This document shows positions 43,679 through 52,597 of a stretch of DNA of 55,321 bases, piece after piece. The notes beneath the pieces are model-generated. The model was not told the origin of the DNA. It did not search any database and saw nothing but the letters and a program-made list of their open reading frames with translations. The position numbers and the translations under genes were made by a program. Origin of the DNA: Pseudomonas gingeri (GTDB lineage: Bacteria; Pseudomonadota; Gammaproteobacteria; Pseudomonadales; Pseudomonadaceae). The stretch is from positions 1 through 55,321 of the forward strand of contig NZ_JACAPR010000020.1 in assembly GCF_013385635.1 (NCBI RefSeq), given 5' to 3'. Numbering within the stretch: position 1 is the stretch's first letter; each line of letters begins with the position of its first letter.

Positions 43679-44560
43679 ATGCAGGAAAATGCCGCCGTGC
43701 TTCCCGTTACCGCCACTGCGCGGCCCCCCCGCCGGGCGTTGCTGCTGGCGGCGTCGTTGTGTGTGTTGTCGATGTGTCTTGTCCAGTTCGGGGCCGCCTT
43801 GTCGTCACCGACCATGGACACCTACGGCTCCCTCAGTACCACCTGGCTGCGCCTGTGCTGGGCCGCGACCTTGTTGATGCTGGTGGTGCGGCCGCCACTG
43901 CACACCTATTCGCTCTCACGCTGGGGCGCCGCTGCCGGCCTGGGCCTGGCGATGGCGGTGATGACCAGCTGTTTTTTCGCGTCGATTCAGCGCATTCCGC
44001 TGGGGCTGGCAATCGCCATCGAGTTTCTCGGCCCGCTGCTGCTGGCGAGCCTGGCCATCCGTCGCTGGCGGGCGCTGATCTGGCCGCTGCTGGCGATGGC
44101 CGGTGTGCTGTTGCTGGCGCGCAATGAACAGGGCTGGATCGGTGAACCGCTGGGGCTGGCCCTGGCGTTTGGTTCGGCGGCCGGTTGGGGCGCCTATATC
44201 CTGCTGATGAAGCGGGTCGGTACGCTGTTTCCGGGCTTTGAAGGCTTGTCGGTGTCGCTGCTCGCGGCGGCGGTGCTTACTGCGCCTCTGGGGTTGTGGC
44301 AGAGCGGTGGGCATCTGCCATGGCTGCAGGTTGCCAGCTGTGCCGGATTGGCGCTGTTCGTGCCGTTGCTGCCCTATGGCCTGGAGATGATCGCACTGCG
44401 GCGGATGCCGGCGTCTTCGTTCGGCATCCTGATGAGCGTCGAGCCGGCAGTCGGTGCCCTGGCCGGTTATATGGTGCTGAACCAGCCAATGGTGCCGCTG
44501 CAGTTTGCCGGCACCGCGCTGGTGGTCAGCGCCAGCCTCGGGGTGCTGATGGTGCCATGA
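43679..44560 (+). CDS. EamA-family drug/metabolite exporter
   Basis: 293 residues with ten predicted membrane helices in two EamA repeats (first about 20-140, second about 150-290). AGGAGG stands 7 bases before the ATG. The layout and the motifs GLALGSAAGWGAYILLMKRVG and the final VPLQFAGTALVVSASLG are those of RhtA/YedA-like transporters that export amino acids or metabolites. The divergent LysR regulator and the box between them suggest induction by the transported compound. Substrate not deducible. Confidence 0.88.
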   Translation: MQENAAVLPVTATARPPRRALLLAASLCVLSMCLVQFGAALSSPTMDTYGSLSTTWLRLCWAATLLMLVVRPPLHTYSLSRWGAAAGLGLAMAVMTSCFFASIQRIPLGLAIAIEFLGPLLLASLAIRRWRALIWPLLAMAGVLLLARNEQGWIGEPLGLALAFGSAAGWGAYILLMKRVGTLFPGFEGLSVSLLAAAVLTAPLGLWQSGGHLPWLQVASCAGLALFVPLLPYGLEMIALRRMPASSFGILMSVEPAVGALAGYMVLNQPMVPLQFAGTALVVSASLGVLMVP

Positions 44561-44566
44561 GTCGTG

Positions 44567-45697
44567 TCAGGCCGGCGCGGTGGACTGGGCGGCTAGGGCG
44601 GGTGATTGCACTACCCCGTAGTGCCGGTCGGTGGCCTCGGCCACGGCATGGCCATGTCGGGCGATGCGGTCGAACACCTCGGGTTCGAGGCGATCCAGGC
44701 TGGTGGCGAAGTTCGCGGCAAATGCCGCGTCGCTGCCGGCCGGGGCTTCGATCAGCGCGCTGGCGATACCCAGGTAGCCGCCGCGTCCCGGTGCCTGGTT
44801 CAGGTATTCGACAAAGGTCCGTGTACGCAGGGCCCGCGACTGGTTGGACATGATGTCGGACAGGCGCTTGAGTCGCCAGGGACTGAGCATGCCGGCCTGG
44901 AACCCGGATTTGAGCGGGGCGCCGGCATCGGACACGACAATCGGATATTCGTAACGCTTGCTGTGTCCGGTGGCGGCGTCGAAAAACGGCTCCAGGCCGA
45001 GGTTGTCATACACCCCGCCGTCATACAGGTGCAGCGTGCTGAACGGCAGCATGGCCTCGACCGCGCTATCGAGTGGCGCATCCCAGCCCCGCTGCATCCA
45101 CTTGAAACGACGGCTGTCGAGAGCCAGCGGGCCGATACCGCCGGGGAACGCTGCCGACACCGCCAAGGCCTTGGCAAGGGGCACGCCGAGGGTGGCGGCG
45201 TAGCCGATGGAATAGTCGCCCATGGTGGTCCGCTTGAAACGAAAGCGCTTGCCGTTCTCGGCGGTGGTGCCATTGATCGACCAGTCCGGCCTGGCGCCGA
45301 TCTCCGACAGCAGGCCGGTCACTCCCCATTCGTTGCGCAGGCCCAGTTCCAGCAGATTGGCCCGGGACAGGATAAAGCGCCAGTTCAGCGGGTTGAGCAG
45401 CTGGCGCAGGGCACTCCAGAGCAGACTGCGCGAGCACAACTGCTCACGCAGGCGCGGATAGATCGTCTGCAGGAAGACCGTCGAAGCGGGCCATTGCCCA
45501 CCATTCTCATGCAGCATCAGGCCCACCAGCAGGCTGCCGCCGGAGACGGTAGAAACCTGGCTGACCCGTTCCAGTGCGTTCTGCTCGGCCAGGTACTTGA
45601 GCACGCCCAGATGAAACACCATGGCCCGGACACCGCCGCCGGACAGGGCCAGGGCGAAATCCGGAGATTGACCGATCGAGACTGCAGGAGAATCCAT
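44567..45697 (-). CDS. Patatin-like phospholipase family protein
   Basis: 376 residues, AGAGAGGA before the ATG. The oxyanion motif LSGGGVRAMVFHLGVLKYL is close to the start, the nucleophile elbow reads STVSGGSLLVG (Gly-x-Ser-x-Gly relaxed to VSGGS) and the catalytic Asp lies in YDGGVYDNLGLEPF. These make the Ser-Asp dyad of patatin lipases. No signal peptide, so a cytosolic enzyme or a type-secreted effector is possible. Convergent with the EamA gene (6-base gap). Confidence 0.88.
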   Translation of the reverse strand: MDSPAVSIGQSPDFALALSGGGVRAMVFHLGVLKYLAEQNALERVSQVSTVSGGSLLVGLMLHENGGQWPASTVFLQTIYPRLREQLCSRSLLWSALRQLLNPLNWRFILSRANLLELGLRNEWGVTGLLSEIGARPDWSINGTTAENGKRFRFKRTTMGDYSIGYAATLGVPLAKALAVSAAFPGGIGPLALDSRRFKWMQRGWDAPLDSAVEAMLPFSTLHLYDGGVYDNLGLEPFFDAATGHSKRYEYPIVVSDAGAPLKSGFQAGMLSPWRLKRLSDIMSNQSRALRTRTFVEYLNQAPGRGGYLGIASALIEAPAGSDAAFAANFATSLDRLEPEVFDRIARHGHAVAEATDRHYGVVQSPALAAQSTAPA

Positions 45698-45782
45698 TTT
45701 TCCTCTCTATATGGGGGTGATGCGGGGCGTGGCTTTTCGATATTACCTGCTTTGTTGGCGAATCGTTACGCGCGGTTTGCCC

Positions 45783-45806
45783 GCACCCGGCCCTCTGGCC
45801 GGGTGC
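45783..45806. terminator. Strong 10-bp hairpin between patatin and DUF899 genes
   Basis: GCACCCGGCC (45783-45792) and GGCCGGGTGC (45797-45806) with a CTCT loop. No T tract on either side, so it may act as an mRNA-stability or partial stop signal past the minus-strand DUF899 gene. Confidence 0.5.
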
Positions 45807-45918
45807 TGTTGGTGTGGTGTCAGCACGTTTTGTAGGACCCCTCTGAATTGCCGGTCGGGGCACCCGAAGGCGTGAACTTGTCGCGGTCCGGGGTTCTTAT
45901 GTCGAACCCTCGGCAATC

Positions 45919-46674
45919 TCATTTTTTATCGTCGTGGGAGCCGCAGCAGGCAGGCTGCCCGGAATGTTCATAGCGGTCATGGTGCCTGACCCAGTTCATG
46001 GTCCCGCTTTCGTTACGACCCTTGGGCATCAGGTCGAGAAAATTGTAGGTGCCCACCAGGATGTCCAGGCCCCGCGCATAGGTCGAATAAGTATGGAAGA
46101 TCTCACCCTCGGGGTTGCGGTAGAAAACGCTGAGTCCGGGCAACTCTTCTTCGCTGCTGTCGATCAGTTCGTAGTTGTAGCGGGTCTTGCCGGCGGCTTT
46201 TTCCGCCGGCGAAGGGCTGACACCGAAGTCCTGGTTGAAGTCGCTGCCGGCCGACGACAACCAGTCGAAGTGCCAGCCCATGCGTTGCTTGAAGGCCTGG
46301 AACTGTGCCCAGGGCGCGTGGGACACCGCGACAAACGCAACGTCGTGATGGGCCAGGTGAAGGTTCGCGCCGTCGAAGTGATCGGCGAGGAACGAGCAGC
46401 CGGTGCAACCTTCCTTCCAGCCGTCGGCGAACATGAAGTGGTAGACGATCAACTGGCTGTGGGCGCCGAACAGATCGGCCAGCCGTTGCGAGCCATTGGG
46501 GCCTTCGAATTGATAGTCCTTGTCGATCCGCACCCAGGGCAGGGCGCGGCGTTCGGCACTGAGCTGGTCGCGCTGATGGCTGAAGGCCTTTTCACGGGCC
46601 AGGTGCTGCTGGCGCGCGGCCAACCATTCCTGGCGCGATACCACGGGATGCTGTTCAACAGTGTGCTCGTTCAT
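45919..46674 (-). CDS. DUF899 family thioredoxin-like protein
   Basis: 251 residues from the ATG at 46674 (AAGGAG upstream). Thioredoxin-like fold with the family motifs LPWVRIDKDYQFEGP, YHFMFADGWKEGCTGCSF (C-x2-C-like active site), FDWLSSAGSDFNQDF and GEIFHTYSTYARGLDIL. DUF899 proteins are cytosolic and poorly characterised; several sit with YciI and VOC genes as here, where those are divergent. A putative redox or detoxification role is inferred from fold. Confidence 0.85.
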   Translation of the reverse strand: MNEHTVEQHPVVSRQEWLAARQQHLAREKAFSHQRDQLSAERRALPWVRIDKDYQFEGPNGSQRLADLFGAHSQLIVYHFMFADGWKEGCTGCSFLADHFDGANLHLAHHDVAFVAVSHAPWAQFQAFKQRMGWHFDWLSSAGSDFNQDFGVSPSPAEKAAGKTRYNYELIDSSEEELPGLSVFYRNPEGEIFHTYSTYARGLDILVGTYNFLDLMPKGRNESGTMNWVRHHDRYEHSGQPACCGSHDDKK

Positions 46675-46926
46675 CACGAGGTCTCCTTGACGGCGGCGCC
46701 CGGCGGGTTTGTCGGGCGGCAGATGAGGTACTGGTAGAGGGCGTACTTCTATGCTTAGTCGATTGACCGCGGGTGTTCTCGACATTCACCCAGGACAAAC
46801 GAAAAAACCGGACCGGCGGCCCGCCGGAAAAATAATTTCGCCGGCGTGTCGATTTCGCCGATTGCTGTTCGATTAACCCGTAGAACCGCCAGTGGGACGG
46901 TTCACCCACCATCAGGAGAAAAGACC

Positions 46927-47352
46927 ATGCGATTTATGGTGATCGTCAAGGCCAGCCCGGAATCGGAAGCCGGAGAAATGCCCAGTGAAGCACTGCTGGC
47001 CGCCATGGGCGCCTACAACGAAGAGCTGGTCAAGGCCGGCGTGATGCTCGCCGGTGAGGGCCTGCACCCCAGCGCCAAGGGCGCCCGCGTGCAGTTTTCC
47101 GGTGAACGTCGCAGCGTTGTCGACGGGCCCTTTATCGAAACCAAGGAACTGATCGCCGGCTTCTGGATTTTCCAGGTTCCGTCGCTGCAGGAAGCCATCG
47201 ACTGGGTCAAGCGCTGCCCCAATCCGATGGTCAGCGACAGTGAAATCGAAATTCGCCAGATCTTCGAAGCCGAGGATTTTGGCGAGTCCTTTACCCCCGA
47301 GTTGCGCGAGCAGGAAGAACGCCTGCGGGCGCAGATGTCCGGCCAATCGTGA
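46927..47352 (+). CDS. YciI-family (DGPF) protein
   Basis: 141 residues from the ATG at 46927 (AGGAG upstream); an earlier ATG lacks a site. The motifs MRFMVIVKASPESEAG, VDGPFIETKELIAGFWI and the acidic end fit the YCII-related/DGPF family, ferredoxin-like folds often found beside ECF sigma factors or VOC enzymes. The second D-G-P-F is intact (VDGPF). Co-oriented with the VOC gene 23 bases downstream. Confidence 0.85.
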   Translation: MRFMVIVKASPESEAGEMPSEALLAAMGAYNEELVKAGVMLAGEGLHPSAKGARVQFSGERRSVVDGPFIETKELIAGFWIFQVPSLQEAIDWVKRCPNPMVSDSEIEIRQIFEAEDFGESFTPELREQEERLRAQMSGQS

Positions 47353-47375
47353 AACCTGACCACAGGAGAACCACC

Positions 47376-47783
47376 ATGAGAATCATTCCCTACCTGACTT
47401 TCAACGGTAACTGCAAGGAAGCCTTCGCACAGTACGAGAGGGTACTCGGCGGCACGCTGTTTTCCATGTCCTTTGCCGATGCACCCGCAAACGCAGGTGT
47501 GCCCAAGGACGCGAACCTGATCCTGCATGCCTGCCTGACCGTGGGCGACTTCAGCCTGATGGCTTCCGACTGCCCGCCGGGCCAGCCGTACCACAAGCCG
47601 CAGGGTGTGTCGGTGTCCCTCAATGTCGACAGCGAGAAAGAGGCCAGACGGTTGTTTGAGGGCCTCAGTGATGGCGGCAAGGTCTTCATGTCACTGGAGG
47701 AAACGTTCTGGGCGAAGAGTTTCGCCATGTTCGAGGACCGTTTCGGCATTGCCTGGATGGTCAATTACGAAGGGAAGCAGTAA
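47376..47783 (+). CDS. VOC-family protein (PhnB-like)
   Basis: 135 residues from the ATG at 47376 (AGGAG upstream). The opening MRIIPYLTFNGNCKEAFAQYERVLGG and the FWAKSFAMFEDRFGIAWMVNY end are typical of PhnB-like glyoxalase/bleomycin-resistance folds. Metal ligands of true glyoxalases are not clearly present. It follows the YciI gene in one unit; the two are commonly paired. Confidence 0.87.
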   Translation: MRIIPYLTFNGNCKEAFAQYERVLGGTLFSMSFADAPANAGVPKDANLILHACLTVGDFSLMASDCPPGQPYHKPQGVSVSLNVDSEKEARRLFEGLSDGGKVFMSLEETFWAKSFAMFEDRFGIAWMVNYEGKQ

Positions 47784-47900
47784 GCATCAACGCTGAAGTC
47801 CCTGTGGGGGTGGCCGGGCAAGTAGCACTCCCGCAGGTGTCGGTGATAGGGTGATCCTGATGGATAACCATCGCTCGGCGGGCTTCAGGATGTGAATGCA

Positions 47901-48605
47901 ATGAAAAACCCAAGTAGTGGGGTGCTGGAGTCCCATGAAGAGCGTGCTCTTTCGGGGAGCGTCGATCAACGCCCCTGCGTGGCCTTCGACTTCGATGGCA
48001 CCATCACCACCACGGACAGCCTGCGGGATTTCGTGCGTTACAAGGTCGGCAATCGACGTTTTCTGCTCGGCGGCCTTCTGGTGTTGCCGTGGCTGCTGGG
48101 CATGGTCACCGGTCGCTGTGGTCGGGCCGAGGCGAAAAGTCGCTTTCTCGCCGTTACCCTGCGTGGTCGGCCCCAGGCCGAGCTGGAAGACTTTGCCCGG
48201 CACTATGCCGCCACACGCCTGCCCAGGCTGATTCGCCCGGAGATGGTGGCGCGCATCGAGGAGCACAAACGCCTCGGTCACCGGCTGGTGCTGGTCAGCG
48301 CTTCGCCGGTGCTGTACCTCGAACACTGGGCGGCGGCGGCCGGTTTCGATGCGGTGCTGGCGACCCGTCTGGACTATCGCGACGGGCATTTTTCCGGGCA
48401 ACTGGCGTCAGCCAACTGCTGGGGACCGGAGAAGGTCCGTCAGCTTCAGCAATGGCTCGGTAACGAACAGGCTCAGGTCCTGTTCGCCTATGGCGACAGC
48501 CGTGGCGATCAGGAAATGCTGGCTTTTGCCGAGCGTGGCTGGTTGCGTGGGCAGGGCGCCATGCCAGCCCTGGACACCTTGTCCGTGAGCTTGTCCCAGG
48601 GTTGA
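47901..48605 (+). CDS. HAD-superfamily (subfamily IB) phosphatase
   Basis: 234 residues from the ATG at 47901, with AGGA 10 bases before; the GTG three codons earlier has no spacing for a site. Motif I AFDFDGTITTTDSL (D-x-D-G-T), motif II LVLVSASPVLYL, motif III Lys in GPEKVRQ and motif IV FAYGDSRGDQEML are all intact, so an active phosphatase of phosphoserine or lipid-phosphate type is likely. Subfamily IB (YfhB-like). Confidence 0.88.
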   Translation: MKNPSSGVLESHEERALSGSVDQRPCVAFDFDGTITTTDSLRDFVRYKVGNRRFLLGGLLVLPWLLGMVTGRCGRAEAKSRFLAVTLRGRPQAELEDFARHYAATRLPRLIRPEMVARIEEHKRLGHRLVLVSASPVLYLEHWAAAAGFDAVLATRLDYRDGHFSGQLASANCWGPEKVRQLQQWLGNEQAQVLFAYGDSRGDQEMLAFAERGWLRGQGAMPALDTLSVSLSQG

Positions 48606-48617
48606 CTGCGCCGTTCG

Positions 48618-48818
48618 CTAACGCAGGCCGGACTGTCCGGCCTTGCGCCGTTCTTCCCCGGTCGGACTGCCGAGATCGATCAGACGGCGCTCCACCAGCA
48701 CATTCAGCAAGGCTTCGCGCGAGGGTTTGTCCAGTTGATGGGCGCGATCCTTGAGCTCCAGCAGGATCGGGCTGGACCAGGTGCGATAGGTGCGTTCGGC
48801 CATTCTTACGGGGGTCAT
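48618..48818 (-). CDS. Small conserved hypothetical protein
   Basis: 66 residues from the ATG at 48818 with GGGAG 7 bases before; the TTG one codon upstream is not needed. Contains RTYRTWSSPILLELKDRAHQL and an LVERRLIDLGSP segment. Soluble and basic; function not recognised. Convergent with the HAD gene (12 bases). Confidence 0.5.
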   Translation of the reverse strand: MTPVRMAERTYRTWSSPILLELKDRAHQLDKPSREALLNVLVERRLIDLGSPTGEERRKAGQSGLR

Positions 48819-49059
48819 CAATGTCTCCCTGAGCAGTGGTCCGCCGAGCAGGCCGGACCGGTTCCATGAGCGCCAAAGCCTAGTAGAGAAAATGGACTGC
48901 CGCTAACCGTCTTGTTAGAACATGTTGCTATGTGCAAAGACGGTTACGGGGAAGGGCCGGACGATAAAAACAGATCGTTCGCCAACCTGTTTCCCGACTG
49001 ACGATCGACCGGTTCGCGATGACACTGCTGCCCTGACCTTTACCCATCAGGAGTACGCG

Positions 49060-49761
49060 ATGTCCAGTTTTTCCCCCCTCGAAATCGGCCCGCTACGCAG
49101 TACCATGAACTTTACGCTGCACACCTGGCATGCGGCTCAAGTCTGGCAAGGCAGGCCGATGAGCGAAGAAAAAAGACGCATCATGGGTCTTGTCGGATTT
49201 CTCGGCCTGATCGGCAGGGTCGGGCGCGGCGCCGCCCTGGATGATCCTTACTCCGACTTCTGGATGATCCGTCTTCACGAAAAACTGCAAAGCGCGAAAG
49301 TCGAGCTGGCGCAGATCCAGGAACAACTGGCACCGCTGATGAGCCGTCTGCCCGCCGCGCTCAGTGTCGGCGAAAACCTCAGTGTCCAGCCTGTCACGTT
49401 GCCATTGGTCGTCAGGTCCCCGTTGGGTTTCCTGGCGGTGTATCTGTTGATCGATTACGACAGCATCGTTCGCCAACTGCTGCTGGCCCATAGAACGGCA
49501 TTGATCGACCGCCGCACCATGGAGCGCTGGATCAGCGCCAGCGGGCGGGTGTTTCGCAGCCTGTTCGGGTTGGCCCGTCAGTACCGGTTCTCCGGAGCGA
49601 CGCGTGCTGACTTCATTGTGGGCAATGCCGTGGCACGTGAGGCTGCCGAACGCTTCGGCGAGCTGCCGGCGGATGTTCTCGAAGGCACGCGGCGCTCGGA
49701 GTTCGCGCCCAGAATCATCCTGCCGCGGATCGATGCCGAAGCCCGTCAGGCGGGGGGGTGA
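49060..49761 (+). CDS. PFL_4669-family integrating conjugative element protein
   Basis: 233 residues from the ATG at 49060 (CAGGAG upstream). LRSTMNFTLHTWHAAQVWQGR at the start, YSDFWMIRLHEKL, and GSVVRFRSLFGLARQYRFSG-like text near the end are hallmarks of the PFL_4669 (TIGR03761) family, otherwise found only on ICEs. It stands here without any other ICE gene within more than 20 kb on the left in the core-like region. Intact reading frame. Function unknown; such genes lie near the replication and processing module of these ICEs. Confidence 0.87.
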   Translation: MSSFSPLEIGPLRSTMNFTLHTWHAAQVWQGRPMSEEKRRIMGLVGFLGLIGRVGRGAALDDPYSDFWMIRLHEKLQSAKVELAQIQEQLAPLMSRLPAALSVGENLSVQPVTLPLVVRSPLGFLAVYLLIDYDSIVRQLLLAHRTALIDRRTMERWISASGRVFRSLFGLARQYRFSGATRADFIVGNAVAREAAERFGELPADVLEGTRRSEFAPRIILPRIDAEARQAGG

Positions 49762-49779
49762 AGACATTGGCGGGTGGCG

Positions 49780-50127
49780 TTAGTCCGAGGCGAGCAAGGC
49801 GTTCAATGCCTGGATCGGCAGTGCGCCGCCGGTCTTGATGGTCTTGGTGACGATGTAGGTGAAGTAGCGCTCGATGCCCAGGTCTTCCAGCAACAACTGG
49901 TCGATGAAGCGCTGGTACTGATCGATGTCCGCGGCCTGGATCATCGCGATGTAGTCCACGCCGCCACCGGTGGCGTAGCAGAACTGTACTTCGCCGGCAT
50001 CGCCCATGCGTTGTTCGAAGCGGCGCATGTCCTGGGACGTGTACCGTGCCAGGGTGATTTCCACCAGCAGTTGCTGGCTCTTGAACACCTGGTTGCAGTC
50101 GATCAGGGCGCGGATGATGCGCAGCTT
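49780..50127 (-). pseudogene. Lrp/AsnC-type regulator, N-terminus lost
   Basis: The C-terminal ligand domain is intact (SQQLLVEITLARYTSQDMRRFEQRM ... VQFCYATGGGVDYIAMIQAAD ... GIERYFTYIVTKTIKTG), but the N-terminal winged helix that should precede RIIRALIDCNQ is missing; upstream sequence on this strand is unrelated antisense of the neighbouring pucR remnant. The break lies near 50125-50130. No regulator can be made. Confidence 0.75.
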
Positions 50128-50593
50128 TATCCGCTTTCGTTTTGAAACCCGGACCCAGACCGAACTGCTGTTCGAAGTCCTCGAAGGCCGCTGGCGCGAC
50201 GCCGACGACATCCTGCAGCGGGCCCGGCGCCTGGGTATCCACTTCAACAACGCGCAGCAGATGATCATCGTCGACTATGGCGGCAAGGCCCACGATCGCA
50301 AGCACCACACGCCGTACCTGGAAACACTGACGGCCTATCTGCGCGAGAGCTGCCGCAGCCAGGCCTGCGCGGATGCGATGGGGAGCCATGTGACGACGCT
50401 CAGGTATCGGCTGTCACGGATCCAGGAGCTGTTCGGCATCGATCTCGAGACGCCGGAACGGCGCTTTTCCACTGAGTTGGCGATTCATTTGCAACGGGTG
50501 ATCGATAGCTGGGAGGTCCGCGCAAGCCATTGTTTTGCTGCGGATTTGCACCGATTACAGCAACCGACGGCCAAGACTGGTAGAATCCGTTAG
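50128..50593 (+). pseudogene. PucR/CdaR-type regulator, N-terminus and centre lost
   Basis: Keeps the text RTQTELLFEVLEGRWRDADDILQRARRLGIHF, then jumps from MIIVDYGGKA straight to the C-terminal helix-turn-helix (YLETLTAYLRESC ... LRYRLSRIQELFGIDLETPERRF). The GGDEF-like middle, of a hundred residues or more in full-length members, is absent, and everything upstream of about residue 280 of a typical 500-residue member is missing. Starts where the opposite Lrp remnant breaks off. Confidence 0.75.
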
Positions 50594-50636
50594 CTTCCTA
50601 AATGTTCAACCGCCTTCTGTAATGAGACACCCATCA

Positions 50637-50981
50637 ATGAGTAATGAACTGAGCGAGGAGGAGATGCGCCTGGCGCTGTTTGGTCCCTCCAGCCCAAGCG
50701 CCGAGCCGGTACCGGCCCCCGCGCCAAAGTCTGAACCGAAACCTGAGCCGACGTTCGTATCAACCCCGCCACCCGCTCCCAAGCGGCGCCCTGTGGCCAA
50801 GGCGCTCTCGCCAAAACTGCGGGTTACGCTGCACGCGACCCGCGAGTTTGAAGGCGAGATCGAAGTGCTCACTTATGACGCCAATACCCTGAGTACCTTC
50901 GTCGCGGAACAGGAAGCCAAGAACGAAGCGAAAAAGAAGAAGTTCCGTTACTTCGATGTGGTGTCGGTCAAGCCAATCTAG
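50637..50981 (+). CDS. Conserved small protein with Pro-rich N-terminus
   Basis: 114 residues from the ATG at 50637, MSNELSEEEMRLALFGPS. A Pro/Ala-rich linker (about 18-55) leads to a folded C-terminal half (LRVTLHATREFEGEIEVLTYDANTLSTFVAEQEAKNEAKKKK) that ends in RYFDVVSVKPI. Not recognised; the pattern is seen in several Pseudomonas genomes as an uncharacterised protein, from memory. No signal peptide. Confidence 0.6.
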   Translation: MSNELSEEEMRLALFGPSSPSAEPVPAPAPKSEPKPEPTFVSTPPPAPKRRPVAKALSPKLRVTLHATREFEGEIEVLTYDANTLSTFVAEQEAKNEAKKKKFRYFDVVSVKPI

Positions 50982-51025
50982 AGACTGCTACGCCACGAGG
51001 AAATCCTCGGCAATGGTATTTTCAT

Positions 51026-52597
51026 TCAGTTGATCTGGCCGTCGATGAGACGATCCAGGCGCAGTGGATTGCCGTCGCGCAGTGCTTCGGGCAGTAGGGC
51101 GTCGGGAAACCCCTGGTAGCACACCGGACGCAGGAAGCGCTCGATGGAGGTCATTCCCACGGAGGTGAAACGACTGTCCGACGTTGCCGGATAAGGCCCG
51201 CCATGGATCGCCGCGAATGACACTTCCTGCGGGTGGGCAAAGGCATTGACGACGATGCGGCCGGTGCGTCGTTCCAGGATCGGCAGCAGGCGCCGGGCCG
51301 CTGGCAGGTCTTCGGCTTCCAGGTGAATGGCGGCGCTGAGCTGGCCGCGCAGCGAACGGGCGACCGCGAGCAGCTCTTCCTCATCCCGGACCTTGATCAG
51401 CAAGGCGGCAGGGCCAAACACCTCTTGCGACAGGGCGGGCTCGCCGAGAAATTGTTCGCCGTCCACCTCCAGCAACATCGATTGCCCATCGACCGCCGTT
51501 GCCGATGCCAGGCCTTGGGCGATGAGGGCCGCACCGGCGTGCTGCACGCTTGCCAGGGCTTTCACGTAGGCGCCATGGATGCCCGGGGTGAGCATGGTGC
51601 GCGCCGCTGCCTGGGCCACGCGCTGGATCATCGCCGTGCGCAACAGCTCGAAGCCCGGACCGTCAATCGCAATGAGAAGGGCGGGTTTCAGGCAGGCTTG
51701 GCCGACATTGACCAGCATGCGTTCGATGAAGCCGTCACCGATGCTCGCGCCTTTTTGAGCCAGCGTATGAGCGAGGACAAAGGTCGGGTTGACGCTGGTC
51801 ATTTCGGTAAACACCGGGATCGGCTCGTGGCGCTGCTGGGCACGACGATAGAGGGCCATGCCGCCGTGTTCCGAGCCGGTGAAGGTGACGGCCTTGACCA
51901 GTGGGTGGTCGACCAGGGCTTCACCGATGGTGTTGCCTTCGCCGCGAACCATCGAAAACACGCCTGGGTGCAGGCCGTGCTTTTGTACCGCCTGACGAAT
52001 CGCCCAGGCTTGGATCTCCGACGCGCCGGGATGTGCGTTGTGCGCCTTGAGGATCACCGGTGCGCCCGCCGCCAGGGCAGAGGCGGTATCGCCACCGGCA
52101 ATCGAGTAGGCAATCGGAAAGTTGCTGGCGCCGAAAATGGCGACCGGACCGATCGCCATTTTCTGTAGCCGGTGATCCATCCGTGGGCGCGGTTGCCGAT
52201 CAGGTTGTTCCGGGTCGATGGACAACTGGAGGAAACGCCCTTTGCGCACGACGTCCGCGAACTGGCGAAACTGTGTCGCCGCCTTGGTCGCTTCACCTTC
52301 GAGCTGGGCTTGGGGGACGCCGGTTTCAAGTGCCGCCCGGGCCGTCAGTTCCAGACGGACAGCGTCGAGGTTGTCGGCAATGCTTTCCAGGAACGCGGCC
52401 CGCCAGGAGAGCGAGGTATGGCTGTAGCTGTCGAATGCCTCGTCGGCGAGGGTTGCTGCGGCATCGACACTAGCCGCGTCACCCAGCGCGAAAGCGGGTT
52501 CTATCCTTTGGTTGGTCGCCGGGTTGAGTGCCTTCAGGGTCTCCTCGATAGCGGGGAGATCACCTGCGCCGATAAAGAGCTTGCCAGTCAGTTGCAT
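51026..52597 (-). CDS. Aldehyde dehydrogenase, alpha-ketoglutaric semialdehyde type
   Basis: 523 residues. NADP-binding loop with the FGASNFPIAYSIAGGDTASALAAG segment, catalytic Cys in VNVGQACLKPALL and Glu in FTEMTSVNPTF (the usual E-L-G-S turned into E-M-T-S, but with the Glu kept). Closest in layout to the NADP-dependent ketoglutaric semialdehyde dehydrogenases of sugar-acid and proline-type catabolism. Its ATG directly follows the isochorismatase stop (TAG-ATG), so translation is coupled. Confidence 0.88.
   Translation of the reverse strand: MQLTGKLFIGAGDLPAIEETLKALNPATNQRIEPAFALGDAASVDAAATLADEAFDSYSHTSLSWRAAFLESIADNLDAVRLELTARAALETGVPQAQLEGEATKAATQFRQFADVVRKGRFLQLSIDPEQPDRQPRPRMDHRLQKMAIGPVAIFGASNFPIAYSIAGGDTASALAAGAPVILKAHNAHPGASEIQAWAIRQAVQKHGLHPGVFSMVRGEGNTIGEALVDHPLVKAVTFTGSEHGGMALYRRAQQRHEPIPVFTEMTSVNPTFVLAHTLAQKGASIGDGFIERMLVNVGQACLKPALLIAIDGPGFELLRTAMIQRVAQAAARTMLTPGIHGAYVKALASVQHAGAALIAQGLASATAVDGQSMLLEVDGEQFLGEPALSQEVFGPAALLIKVRDEEELLAVARSLRGQLSAAIHLEAEDLPAARRLLPILERRTGRIVVNAFAHPQEVSFAAIHGGPYPATSDSRFTSVGMTSIERFLRPVCYQGFPDALLPEALRDGNPLRLDRLIDGQIN

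Noticed and set aside
44606..45835. Plus-strand open frame of 409 codons opposite the patatin gene
   Set aside because: Shadow frame; patatin motifs on minus are decisive.
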